Assembly: GCA_030685235.1 (NCBI GenBank)
Contig: MU839093.1
Coordinates: 248,001 to 312,000, forward strand
Origin: Copromyces sp. CBS 386.78
Taxonomy: Eukaryota; Ascomycota; Sordariomycetes; Sordariales; Sordariaceae
DNA: 64,000 nt
Direction of reading: 5' to 3'
In this document: piece after piece, positions 21,251 to 32,174 of the stretch
Position numbering within the stretch: the stretch's first letter is position 1
How the letters are laid out: each line of letters opens with the position of its first letter
Notes under the pieces: model-generated
Told to the model about the DNA's origin: nothing
What the model saw: only the letters and a program-made list of their open reading frames with translations
Database searches by the model: none
Program-made: the position numbers and the translations under genes

Positions 21251-21769
21251 TCACTGCTTCTTTCTGTTCCACCATCTATCCTCCTTGTCATCCTCTCTAC
21301 CCCATGTGCGATGATGATCGATCTCCTGCTCAGCTAGGGACTTTTTGTTGCTGCTGGCCGATGTCGCTTTGGCTACCGATGACGCTGCTGCCGCTGCTGC
21401 CGCTGTCCCTTCCCAAGCCGTTGTCTCAACCGTAAAAGGCCCGTTTTTGTCCTTGCATCTGTTTACAACCCAAGTCAACCATTGCCTGCTTCTCAAAATG
21501 CAATGCGATTTCACTACTCCAAAACATACATACCTCCGAAACAGCCGCTGAACAGGCCAACACTCAATCTGGCTCTCCCTCAACTCGGGATCGCGCACCT
21601 GGCAGTCATACTGCATCAACCCGAAAAGCTCGCTGCAGTCCCGGAGCAGATCGATTCTCTGACCGGGTGTCTCGGTCGTCCCGGTCGTCTTGCGAACGCG
21701 GTGGTCCGGGCCGACTTGGATGTGCGTGGGTAGAGCTTTGGCTTTGAAGGATTGGCAGGGGGGCGTCAT
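21251..21769 (-). CDS. som1: Som1, subunit of the mitochondrial inner-membrane peptidase complex
   Basis: Two exons (21769-21534 and 21458-21251) encode 147 aa. The N-terminal half carries the Som1 family signature: LPTHIQVGPDHRVRKT, LRDCSELFGLMQYDCQV and IECWPVQRLFRRC. The latter crosses the intron and leads to GPFTVETTAWEG. Conserved cysteines and CWPVQR suggest a CX9C-like intermembrane-space fold. In yeast Som1 associates with Imp1/Imp2, which remove sorting presequences from proteins on the outer face of the inner membrane. The tail is Ala/Ser-rich and then charged. The 75-nt intron (GTATGT..AACAG) is a multiple of three with no stop, so a retained form would stay in frame. I chose the ATG at 21769 because family similarity starts right after it, although the frame is open for another 145 codons upstream. 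Confidence 0.85.
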   Translation of the reverse strand: MTPPCQSFKAKALPTHIQVGPDHRVRKTTGTTETPGQRIDLLRDCSELFGLMQYDCQVRDPELRESQIECWPVQRLFRRYVCFGVVKSHCILRSRQWLTWVVNRCKDKNGPFTVETTAWEGTAAAAAAASSVAKATSASSNKKSLAEQEIDHHRTWGREDDKEDRWWNRKKQ

Positions 21770-21901
21770 CCTGGTCTGGTGGTTTTGAAGGAGGGGTACT
21801 AAGGTTTGCGGCGCTTTTTTTTGAGGAGAGTTTCGACGATGCGACACGAGATTGGTGAATGACTGAAAAGAGAGACGGGAGGTAAACTGCTTGAACTCGC
21901 G
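21770..21901. promoter_or_regulatory. Divergent promoter, som1 / XRCC2-like gene
   Basis: Only 132 bp separate the two start codons, so the two genes must share or overlap their core promoters and leaders. No clear TATA box was seen. Confidence 0.6.
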
Positions 21902-23115
21902 ATGCAGAGGGCTGCCGTCGTCGTCGCTTCGGCGGTTGGGGCGCGGATGTTGAGCGAGATTGAGGAGGGGAGTCTTGAAGAGGTAGGTAAGGTATGCTGC
22001 GCACGGTTTCCCCTTGTTGGTCTTCGGTCGTGTCGTGTTGGGGTTTTTCGGTGTTTGGGTGTTGGAGAGAGATCGATGGAGGAGGAGGAAGATGCCATCA
22101 CGTAATTCTTCCTTATCGCTGATACATAGCCTCGCAACTGTCCAACAAACCAAATGGCTAACGATAATTGTTGCACCACCAGATCCTATCCTCGCTTCGT
22201 ACAAACTTCACGACCCTTTCCAGCTCCGACTTCAACGATGCTGCTAACCACAACCATGACACACCCGACCCCGACCACGACGTCGCCACCACCACCACCA
22301 CCTCCTCCTCCTCCCAACCCCAAAAGCCCGTGATCGCGCCAAGCACAACCACAACCACAACCACGACAAAGACCTCCATAAAACCAGAACCGAGAAACTT
22401 CCCAATCCTCTTTCTCAACGAACTAGTCCAGCGCCATTTCCACGCCACCGGATCCGCCACCCTTTCCATCACCGGTCGCTATCATGAACTACTCTACCTC
22501 TTGGTCGCGGCTTTGATTGTGCCTCCAAACTGCAAGACAGTTGCTATTGTTGACTTTGAGGGGAGGTTTGATACTTTGCGGTTGCTTGCGACGCGGCCCT
22601 TCTCGTCTGGCTATACCGATACCCGTCCACTCGACCCGTCCGACCTCGACCACGTCCACATCCTCCGCCCCCCTCGCTCCACGAGTGTCCCGCTGTATGC
22701 CTACCTAGCAGCAATAGAGGAGTACATGCTCTACGCACCGCATAAAAGTCGGGGACGCGAGTGGTGGGGTACCATCATCATCGGAAGTAGCAGCAACACC
22801 ACTACCACCTCTTCTATGACCACCACCACCACGAGCAGCAACAACAACCCTGCGGCAGCAGCAGCGGCCCAGGCTCAGGCAGCACAGGTCCAGGCACAGG
22901 CCCAGGTAGCGGTAACAGCAGGCTGGCAAGGCTGGTTGCGCGTGGATAGGACTGAGGTGACGACTCCGCCGAGTTTCTGGAATAAGAGTGCGGAAGAGGC
23001 CAAGAGGGAGAGAGAGGGGAGGCAAGAGGCGGTGGAAGAGGGCGGGTGGGTTGCTAGTTCTTCTTGGGGAACTTTTGTGTTTGGGTCGGGGAAAGGGGGT
23101 GGTAGAAGTGGTTAA
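21902..23115 (+). CDS. XRCC2-like RAD51 paralogue (probable)
   Basis: Two exons, 21902-21982 and 22183-23115, joined over a 200-nt intron (donor GTAGGT, branch point GCTAAC, acceptor CCAG), encode 337 aa. The start MQRAAVVVASAVGARMLSEI and its continuation EEGSLEE/ILSSL read as one helix across the junction. After a His/Thr/Ser-rich insert (about 45-90) the core reads ILFLNELVQRHFHATGSATL, SITGRYHELLYLLVAALI and TVAIVDFEGRFDTLRLL. The last resembles the Walker B region of XRCC2 (hydrophobic, D, then FDxLRL). The Walker A loop expected before HELLYLL is missing: no GxxGxGK. XRCC2 itself needs no ATPase in animals. A second low-complexity insert (NTTTTSSMTTTTT, then Ala/Gln-rich) lies near residues 240-275. 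The role in homologous recombination is inferred. Bases 22168-22182, just before exon 2, read open in the same frame but lack an ATG. Confidence 0.6.
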
Positions 23116-25483
23116 CGTGGTGCGGTGCGGTGCTGTGCGATGAGGTGTGAGCGTAGGATGGGTGAGTATGGAAGGGTCTGGAGGCGACGAGGGAGCAGTC
23201 AGGGCCCTGCGACCCTTAGGGGTCGATCATGCAGCTTTCCCTCCTGGCCGAGTATGTTACGGACTGGCAACGAGCTTGAGGGAGCCGGGCGTCGACATCC
23301 TTAACCGTCGACAGCTCTTCGAAACTAGAACAGCCATGCCGCCGCACCCGAGTATGGCTAGTCTCACCGTGGGGTCGCATTATCTGACAACCCCTTCACA
23401 ATCCGGCCAAGGCTATCCGCATCCTTTTCCTTTGTTAAAAGGGTCGTGCATCCGGCGCCGAGACCAAAGTATGACGGACCCGTGGACGAGGACCGGATGG
23501 GGTGGGGTTCGGCCGGTCGCCGGCCGGGTGTGCCTGCTCTCCGTTGTCTTTGGTCCGGCGAAGCGGGTCCCTCCCTGCGTTTGATATTCTCTGCCTGTTT
23601 CTTTTTTTCCCTCCCAATCCTCCTCATTGCTTGCTCTTGTCATTGAAGCCCCTCACCACTCTTCCTGCCGTGGTTTTCACTGTATTCTACCCTCCATATC
23701 ATCGTTGACTCAGCTGTTGGCCCGATTTTGACGTCATGGGATCGGATTTACATCCGTCGTCTGAGGAGGAAGTATGTTCTTGGCGGTAATCCTCAGATGG
23801 GCAAACCGCTTGCCGCCACAAGAAAGAAGCATCACAAAAGGAAGAAGGATATGAAAATCCAGGAACAAGTATGTACGACCAATTTCATGGTGAATATGCG
23901 GATGCGGGTGTAACAAGCTGCCCGAGATGCATATTGTGCTTTCCCCTGGACCCCTATAAGCCACTCGGCCACCAACACGGAGAAAGCTATCCGTCTTAAT
24001 CCAATTGAGTTTGATATTCAGTGTATCCCGCTCTTCTGTGCAACCGATCGTCCATATCCACCCGTCTTCTCGTGCGAGCCTCTTCCTGTATCGGGCTGAC
24101 TTATCACACAGTATCCGCATATCTATCGTCTTTCAGCATTCGTTCTTGATTTTCGGTCGGTTAGATCTGCCCATCGTCCTCAAACTACGACGTTACCAGC
24201 CACTTGGCAGCCTCTCTTGGTTCGCATGATAACCGTTAGGACCTGATCACAATCTGGGATCCGACAGATATCAACACGTACAATTGCCCGATTCGTTGAC
24301 CTTGTGGTTGATCAGCCAAGATGTTTTCCTTTGCTTCATCTTCCCTGGCAACATTAAACAGTCCTTGACACATTGATGCTTAAACGGGAAATCGCCTACG
24401 ACCTCCAGGCCCAAAATTAGCCGTCTTTGAGGTCTCCAAGAAGTGAAACTTCCCGAGTCGACAGACAGAGTATTACCAGTTTGCTACTAGACTAGTTGCC
24501 GAGACTGATAAACTTGATCCGCGATCTATGAACAAAGCTGTTTGTTTGGTGTTGAGGTTCGAGTCTTACACGGTACAGCACGGAGCCGAAGTATAGGCCT
24601 GACCGAGGATGTTGGTGGGGAATGTGTTGGATGCGGTTCATCATGGGGTTAGGAGGGAGATGGCGAGGATGGGTACCAGGAAGAGGACGGGTCCTTCGGA
24701 AGGAAGGTTGTTGCTGTTGGATGGGGATGGATTGAAGAAGGCCGGGGAGGGGAGGATGGAGTTTGTGGTTCTGAGGAGTGGACTTCTTTTGATGCTGCTA
24801 GTTTGGATTAGATTGATCTCTTGCACTATATCCTTTGCAATCAACATCTTCAGCTTGTTTCGATGTGTTAGCCCGAAGGCGGTAGCACAACTGGATTGTT
24901 AGTATTTCTTGGCCAACCTCGGCTGTATACTAACAGCACAGATACCACACCACGGACCTGTTATCCCATCCCATCTAAGTCATCAACTTGCCAGCACACC
25001 ACGACCGTTTCAACATCTCACGATTCTCCCATGGATTCTTTTCTTTCTTCCACTGACATTGCCAAAAACACCAAACGACAACACCCTCATTTCGGCTCCC
25101 CGCAACGTGTGTACGGTAACACTGGGCCTGGAAAAGTGGTGGTGCAACATGGAACGTGGTAGTTTCCCCGCATAACATGACCACCCTCGATCGGCATGTG
25201 CTCGGATATCAAGCTTCTTATTGCTCCGCCAAACACGCCATCGTCATCGACCAGCTGCAAGCCTACCGTCGTTAGATTGCTCGCATGAGAAGCTAAGGGA
25301 GCTTGCACCGTCTGGTGGGATGGAAGGCAGGACACCGAGGCGAGAATAAAACCATACAGGCCGGTCTTGTTCAAAAAAGAACCCGACATCCCTCACTCCT
25401 CACTTCCAATCGCCAGCCCGAAGAGTGGATGTGAGACGGACTCGGGCCTCGAATAGCTTCATTTCCAGTCAACAATCACCAAG
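23116..25483. other. 2.4-kb region without a firmly recognised gene
   Basis: Most of it shows no coding signal. At 24609-24850 (plus) about 75 codons from an ATG have gene-like wording (VLDAVHHGVRREMARMGTRK, then LLLLDGDGLKKAGEGRMEF). They use the G-ending codons seen at the 3' ends of real genes here. I could not find splice partners or a family, so it may be a decayed fragment or an unidentified gene. Confidence 0.4.
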
Positions 25484-27274
25484 ATGAAGGCCCTAACCAA
25501 CATCCTCACTCCAATCCTGGGCCTCCTCCCACATACAGCCCGCCAATCCTCACCAGAACCACAACCACAACCACAGCCCCAAGCCGCCCAAGTCCAACCA
25601 CCCTCCTCATGCCCGGACTACTCCACCTACGCCAAAACCCGTCACCCTCCCTATTCCAGCGGCCGCCACAGTCTCTCCTACCAACGCCCTCCCCCCTCCT
25701 GTCGAACCTTCAACTCGTGCATCATCGAATCCTTCATAACCAACATGTCCTCAGTCATCACCGACCCCGACCTCTACCGCCTCTTCCAAAACACTTACCC
25801 CAACACCCTCGACACAGCCATAAAATGGCACGGCGTTGCGGCCAACAACTCGGCCGAAGAACTCACGTTTATCATCACGGGCGATATCAATGCGATGTGG
25901 CTCCGCGACTCGGCTAACCAGTTGGCTTCTTACCTGCCTTTCCTCACCCCTGATTCCTCGAGGGACAGTCTAGCAAGCTTATACCGAGGCGTCATCAACC
26001 TCCAGTCTCGCTACCTCCTGACATCCCCCTATTGCAACTCCTTCCAACCCCCTCCTGAATCCGGGATCCCACCAGCCACCAACTCCGCCGCCTCCTCCGA
26101 CACTGTGTTCCCCCCCTACGACCCAGCCAAAGTCTTCGAGTGCAAATACGAGCTCGATTCCCTCGCTTCCTTCCTCCAGATCTCCGCGCAATACCACTCC
26201 GCAACCAACGACACTTCCTTCTTCGGTCGGTTCCAGTGGCTCGACGCCGTGCAGATCGTCCTGGACACAGCCCAAAAAATGATGACGCCCACCTACGGCC
26301 CCGACGGAAAAGTGCTGGACAGTCCGTACACCTTCACCAGGATGACGACCCGCACGACCGAAACCCTCGCCAACGACGGCTTAGGCAGTCCCGTTGCCCG
26401 AGACACGGGACTGATTCGCAGCGCGTTCAGGCCCAGCGATGACTCGACCATCTTTCAGTTCCTGATACCAAGTAACATGATGTTCGCCAAGTACGCAGGG
26501 GACGTGGCATCCATTGTCCACGCCGTGGCCTCCACGCCAGTGCCAGGTGCGGCGGAGGTGCAGCCACCGGTTGGTTTCAAATTAAGCAAAGAGTTATCCA
26601 ACTTATCAAGCTCCCTCCGCGCCGCCATCGCAAAACACGGCATAATCACGCTGCCCATGACCCTCGACTCCGACACCACCACAGCCACCGATGAAAAAAT
26701 GTACGCCTACGAAATCGACGGCTTCGGCTCCTTCTCCCTCGGCGACGACGCCAACATGCCTTCTCTCCTCTCGGCCCCGCTTTTCCACTACCACCTTTCT
26801 GCGGCAGACGCCGTCTACAGAAGCACCCGGCGGCGGATCCTGGGCAACAACACCAACCCGTACATGATGCGAGGGCCGGTGCTCAACGCCGTGGGGGGGC
26901 CGCATGCGGGGCCCGGGATGGGGTGGCCTATGGCGAGTATTGTCAGGATAATGACGAGCGAAGACGACGACGAGGAAGAGATTTTTGGAACGCTCAAGGA
27001 GTTGGTGGCGGGGACGGATGGGCTGGGGCTGATTCATGAGAGTGTGAGTAGTTGGGATAGCCGGAAGTGGACGAGGGAGTGGTAAGTACTTCTAGATACC
27101 TAATGACGGCGGTGGGGACTGAACCCTTCCCTCGGAGATGGATCTGGTCTGGTGTTGATTGCTGACTTTGCATGATTTGACTGCAGGTTTTCGTGGGCTA
27201 ATGGGTTGTTTGGGCAGATGATTTGGGATTTGTGGAAGCGGAAGCCGGAGTTGCTGAAGAGGAGTTATCAGTAG
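25484..27274 (+). CDS. Glycoside hydrolase family 125 exo-alpha-1,6-mannosidase
   Basis: Two exons (25484-27081 and 27187-27274) encode 561 aa, joined at [11 protein letters not shown] over a 105-nt intron (GTAAGT..CTGCAG). GH125 signatures are visible throughout: [19 protein letters not shown] (residues about 127-145), [75 protein letters not shown] and [11 protein letters not shown]. By family precedent the Asp of RPSDD acts as general acid and the Glu of HES as general base; both are present. These enzymes are metal-independent and trim alpha-1,6-mannose. The first 20 residues are a weak signal peptide or anchor ([10 protein letters not shown]), followed by a PQPQPQ linker. A secretory-pathway or wall location is therefore inferred. 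Confidence 0.92.
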
Positions 27275-27792
27275 GACTGCACATGTGTGGTTTGTTAGGT
27301 TCATGACGTGTATAGGACTGGAGGTTAAGTGGAAGTACACGATGTTGGGTAATAAATGATAGTAGCGACTACTATAAGGTATCCAACGCCTTATATTCCA
27401 GGTTGTTGTGATCCATCTATCTCCCTGCCTAACTAGGTACGCAGTATTTATTTCCCTTTGCCCCTATTTTCTGATCCTAAAGTACACATATCAAAAGCAA
27501 ACGAAATACACCAACATGTTATCCAACGGCAAAGCTGACAGGTTCGACGCTCGTGGGGTATCTTAATCAAAGAGCCTGCCTATATCGTACAATTTTTTTT
27601 TTCTTCGGCTTTTGATACATGAGCATTACTCGTCAGGCACACCACCCACTACCCCCTTTCATACATCGTGCTACCCAAGTCACGTTCAATCTTGTTGTAG
27701 ACCAGACGAGTACCTTGCTCAACCACATGCAACCAAACCCTCTTGTATATGTAACACCCCTTTTCTCACATGCAACATTGAACACACTCATC

Positions 27793-29280
27793 TTACATCG
27801 CACTCCCAATCCCCCCACCCCTCAAACTCTCCCGGTTAATCCTCACCACCGTCCTCCCTTGCTCCTCAAAATCCACATAATGCGGGCTCGGCGCCGCCGG
27901 CCTACCTCTCGCACTCGCACTCGGCGTCGCAGCAGTCAACGGCACACAAGGACTACTCGTGCTCGCCACGCTAGGCGGCATCGGCCAGTTCAGCTGCGAC
28001 GCCGACATCATGGTGCTGTGGATGCTCAGCGTGCTGACGCTTCCGATGCTGTTGGTCCGACCGCCAAGACCAAGACCAAGACCAAGACTACCGCCTCCGC
28101 CTCCGCCGTCAAGAGGTGATGGAGGAGATGGTGGCCGTGCTATTACGGCTGGTGGCGAGACGGGTGAAATGGGGGAAACGGCGGTAGGGGTGAATGCTGA
28201 GCTGATGTGCGTGGGCGGTGGAGGGCCCGCCGAGATTATTGATACTGAGAGGCGGCTGCGGCTGGTGTTCATGTTCATGTTGGTGGAGTGGTTACTTTTT
28301 GACGCATTCGCAGTCGGCGGAGGAGGGGCAGGGCGAGGGGCGGTGTGTAACTCGGAATTGTGTCTTTGGTGCATCAACGGTTGTTGTTGTTGTTGTTGGG
28401 CTTGAGGGGGAGTGCTTCGAAGAGCGGCGGTTGAGGAAGAGTCTGATGGTCCATGTCTAGATGTGGCTCCTCCTACTGCGGCGGCACCGGCGGCGACACT
28501 GGCGGCTAGTCCGGTATCCAGAAGAGAGCTCCTGGTTTCTTCTTGAATGGGTTTTCCGTATGGGGAGTTGTTGCGCCGTGAGTTCCTGCGTTGTCGGAAG
28601 AAAAGGATGACGAGGGAAAGGACGAGGAGGAGGACAACGCCGACTGAAGACCGAGTTAGCTTGGTACGGTACCAACAAGGTAGGCAAGAAAACATACCAA
28701 TGATACCGGCTATAGCACCAGCTCCAAGACCCCCATTTGAGGCCTGGGTATTGGCCGCTCCGGTTGAGCCTCCGGTTTTGCTGCTTGAACCTGAGCCCAA
28801 GTCGTTAGAAGCTCCAGCGCCTGATGTCGGCAGAGGGCCCGAGGAGAAAGTGAGGGCTTGCGTGTCGATTGCCAATGTGTCACCGCCGTTGTACTGGGTT
28901 GCAAACGTGGTCTGTTCGGCTCCATCAGGGTTACCCAAGACGACTGTAACGGAAGCAGGTGAGTCCAATATACTCGTATGAAGAGGTAGAGTCGACAGTG
29001 TCCCTGAATTCGTTGGTTGTTCCTGTGCTGGTGCTTCTGTCGGCTTGTTCGTCTGTGTTTGTATTATCGCAGGACTGTTGGCAGTGGCAGTTGGCTGAGC
29101 AGCTGTTATGTCTGCCCCGTCTGCGTCGGAACCACCATCTGACGGGGACGATGCGCCTCGTGGATTCAACCTCGGATTCTGATTCCCATGACCAAACGGC
29201 CAGTTTCTACCTTGATGGTACTCCTCTCCCATTTGCCTTTGCCCTGACATTGATTTGGCGTGCATGTGTTGGTGAGGCAT
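27793..29280 (-). CDS. Single-pass membrane protein with low-complexity ectodomain and long cytosolic tail
   Basis: Two exons (29280-28698 and 28643-27793) flank a 54-nt intron (GTATGT, branch point GCTAAC, acceptor TTCAG) that falls inside the membrane helix and restores it: AGAIAGII/VGVVLLLVLSLVILFF. The spliced product is about 477 aa. The outer part is rich in Thr, Ser, Gly and Gln, with SKTGGSTGAANTQASNGGLG just before the helix. The helix is followed by basic RQRRNSRRN and a long Ser/Pro/Gln-rich tail. The tail ends in a conserved-looking motif, PHYVDFEEQGRTVVRINRES. This is the layout of fungal wall-stress sensor-like proteins, but no WSC or CFEM domain is seen. The N-terminus has no signal peptide, so the true first exon may lie upstream of 29280. 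Confidence 0.7.
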   Translation of the reverse strand: MPHQHMHAKSMSGQRQMGEEYHQGRNWPFGHGNQNPRLNPRGASSPSDGGSDADGADITAAQPTATANSPAIIQTQTNKPTEAPAQEQPTNSGTLSTLPLHTSILDSPASVTVVLGNPDGAEQTTFATQYNGGDTLAIDTQALTFSSGPLPTSGAGASNDLGSGSSSKTGGSTGAANTQASNGGLGAGAIAGIIGMFSCLPCWYRTKLTRSSVGVVLLLVLSLVILFFRQRRNSRRNNSPYGKPIQEETRSSLLDTGLAASVAAGAAAVGGATSRHGPSDSSSTAALRSTPPQAQQQQQQPLMHQRHNSELHTAPRPAPPPPTANASKSNHSTNMNMNTSRSRLSVSIISAGPPPPTHISSAFTPTAVSPISPVSPPAVIARPPSPPSPLDGGGGGGSLGLGLGLGGRTNSIGSVSTLSIHSTMMSASQLNWPMPPSVASTSSPCVPLTAATPSASARGRPAAPSPHYVDFEEQGRTVVRINRESLRGGGIGSAM

Positions 29281-30033
29281 GCCTTATTGCCAGTCCATCC
29301 GTCTTGGTTCGTCTCTGTCGTGGTAATTGTATGTATTGTTGCTGAAGCTACTGATGAGGATTGTCGTCATACATACAGATCAAGACAGAGGCCGAGTCGA
29401 GCTGGGGCGTGTAATACTCGTAATGTCGTCTTCCCGGTTAATTCGAAAACCAGTCCAATAGGTATCCAAGTCTACAAAGCGTCTTTCTGTCGTCTGCCCA
29501 AGTAGAATGGAGAAGATAGAGAGACAAGAGGACAGGTAACGGACGGGAGGAATGGAAGCATCCTAGAAGCAGGGAAAAGCCAGGGAAGCAAACAAGTCTG
29601 GCCGGGGTAGTACAAAAGGTAAGGTAGGTACTAGGTATGCCCTGGGACTCGCCGAGCAGAAGAAAGGAAGGACCAAGAAGAAGAAGAAGCAAAGAATGAT
29701 AGCGGACCGGGGTCATGTCATCTCATGCCCGAAAGCCATCGTCAAGGTTTGGCGCATGTTTGTCGCGGATGGTGGAAATGGACAAGATCTGCCTTTCTTC
29801 GTTGAGGCCGGGGTTCTGTTAGGCTGGCACCCGCCGGTTATCGCTGCAAGGTACGGGACCTGCAAGCTGTAGGGGTGGGAGAGAAACGGGGAAAGACCCC
29901 GGGGGCTGTGTGAATGCCTGCAGTGATGGCTTGATGTTGTACCTGGCGCTTTGCCCCAGCTGCGGGGATAGTACACAGCGTGCATCGGGCACAGGCTCCT
30001 GCCCGCTGTGCGACCCCAACCAACTGTGCTTTA
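29281..30033. other. Intergenic, presumed promoter of 27793-29280 gene
   Basis: No gene seen. It contains short AAGAAGAAG and GGTAGGTACTAGGTA runs near 29620-29690. Confidence 0.45.
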
Positions 30034-30625
30034 CAATCTAACCCTGGTTTGTTTGTTAGTCTAGTACAAAAAACGCCCATTTCCACTCTCGAACTACTAA
30101 AAGTAAAAAAAAATTTAAGCTTCGAGCGGACGGGTACTGTAGAAGGGATTACTCTTTTATATCTTTCTATCTTAAAAGCCTTAAATAAACGGAAAAAGGT
30201 ATTAGAGGCTTCTATAGCGTTTTTAACCCTTGCCATTATCCTATAATACTTTAAACGGAGGCCAATTTCTCTTTTTAAAGGCCAATAAGAGCTCCGTACA
30301 ATATAATACTAATTTATTTATTAATTTAATTCTTCGGGCAAGGGTTAAACAAAGGAGATTTAGAACTCTTATTAGCCTTCAAAAAGAGAAACTAGCCTCC
30401 GTTTAAAGCATTATAGGACAATGGCAAGGGTTAAAAACGCTACAAAAGCCTCTAATACCTCTTTCCGTCTTCATTTAAAGCCTTTAAGATAGAAAGATAT
30501 AAGAAAGTAGTCCCCTCTACAATACCCGTCCGCTCGAAGCTTGAATTCTTTTCTACTTTTAATAGTTCGAAAGTGGAAATGGGCGTTTTTTGTACCAGAC
30601 TAACAAACAAACTAGGGTTAGATTG
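30034..30625. mobile_element. Foldback (MITE-like) element, 592 bp, TA target duplication
   Basis: The two ends are inverted copies: CAATCTAACCCTGGTTTG at 30034 and its complement CTAGGGTTAGATTG ending at 30625. The similarity continues inward for about 255 bp on each side, through GTACAAAAAACGCCCATTTC, CGAAGCTTGAATT/CGAGCGGACGGGTA and the GGCAAGGGTTAA region. A short AT-rich centre lies near 30300-30340. The arms differ mostly by transitions. TA dinucleotides at 30032-30033 and 30626-30627 fit a Tc1/mariner/pogo-type target duplication. No coding capacity is evident, so the element must have been moved by a transposase in trans. Confidence 0.85.
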
Positions 30626-32174
30626 TACACAGCATAAGGTACCTTCCCAACCCGCCTTCCCGACTTCACTTCCGATATGTATTAATCTGTCTTTTCTTTT
30701 TTTTTATATTCAATATCTCCTCTGTATCTTCCATCCTGTCAGACGCAGCATTTCAGTTGCTCTTTTCAGTTTACAACGTACCTCGACCGTTGAGTTGTGT
30801 GGCCCGGGCCGCTGTCCTCCCCACTTCTATTCCCGTCCCTGACCATCATAGTACTAACCATTCACTAACAGGTTTCACCACTGCAATGCACCTCAGACGA
30901 GGCGCTGTCGTCAGCTTACGCGGGATCACAAGGACTGCGGCCACTATGTGTGCAAGCGCTGTGCTCGGTAGCAGCGGCGCTATCTGCATAGTTAGGCGGA
31001 TTAGCGGATCTCACGGAAGGCCTGCTAAGAGTATTCCATTACGGGCTTCCAACTCGAACGGTTGAGAGATCACCGTGATCGCCAGCGCCAAACCCTATAT
31101 CCGAGCCGGTTTTTCTGTAATGGAGAAAACAAAAAAGCATGTTGGAGGAGGCTGCCGAGATGCAAGTGCCATCACACTTGAGAGATTTCTTTAATATTGT
31201 CTTTGTTGCATCAGCTGTTCTCAATTCGTGCCAGCAGCCACCAGGCCCCCGGCTGTTAGTGTTTGCGAATAGGGGCTTCGCTGCGCCCCTGTTAATGGCT
31301 ATTCTAGTAGTTCCGACATGTTAGCACACGACTTGATTGTGTTTTGTCACTCGCTTTCTACATCTACACTACTCATTCCTTCCTTTGAAAAAGGCATAGG
31401 CTTGATGTAGATTTGTCCTTCATATCGTTCTCACATCTGCTTGAACCGGGCCAAAGCCTGGGAATGCTTTCCATCAGCGATCAAGACGGATCATGTCCGT
31501 ATCTGGAAAAACACCCCGGGATTGTCGACTGTCGAGGTACTTAATCTCCCCCGTATCCCCAATCTCGTTTACTTTCAACAAGGCGAAAACTCTCAACTGT
31601 CAGGCAATTCCTCTTGCGAATTTCCGAAGCTTTGACACATCTGGTCAACCCTCCATGTAAGATCATTGGAGGATTCGCTTTGACGTACAGGTAGCCACTG
31701 GAGGATGCTGAAGATCTGGAAAAAAGAAACCAGCAAGAGAATGGGGAGGCCTTGAATATGGCAATACACACTCTTCATTACTCTCCCTGCTCAAGATCGA
31801 CCATCCTTCCTCTATCATTGGCCTACTATCACGGTTGATATCTTCTTGCACGTACCTATCGCAGGACCTGCAGGTAGGTCATCCACTCCCATGCGGCCAC
31901 CACCACATCTACCGGCTGCTCAGCAGCTGGAGATATGTAAATCACGTATGACAACAGCTTCCATTGAAGCTTGCATGCTCTTGATGCCAAAGGGAGGAAC
32001 TTGATGCAAACAAGTTGAATAACTTGGTCCTGCCTCTGAGGCTCCGGACTTTCCCCAACGCCGGCCTGAGTTACTTAAACCTCACCTCATAAACCACCTC
32101 CTACTTTGGCCCTTCAACCCTTGCACGACACTCTTATTCCCTTTCCTCGCCCCTTCGACGGTTTGTCCACAACC
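30626..32174. other. Intergenic, 1.5 kb, promoter side of Ayg1-type gene
   Basis: No supportable gene; ORFs are short and overlapping. Composition returns to normal immediately after the foldback element. Confidence 0.45.

Noticed and set aside
22168..22182. TTG-initiated start for the XRCC2-like gene
   Set aside because: It is the end of an intron; an upstream ATG exon with a consensus donor and matching phase exists at 21902-21982.
21770..22204. Upstream extension of the som1 frame
   Set aside because: Open but family similarity begins at the ATG at 21769, and the extension runs through the neighbour's first exon.
29838..30236. Minus-strand ORF across the foldback element
   Set aside because: Half of it lies in the non-coding inverted-repeat arm.
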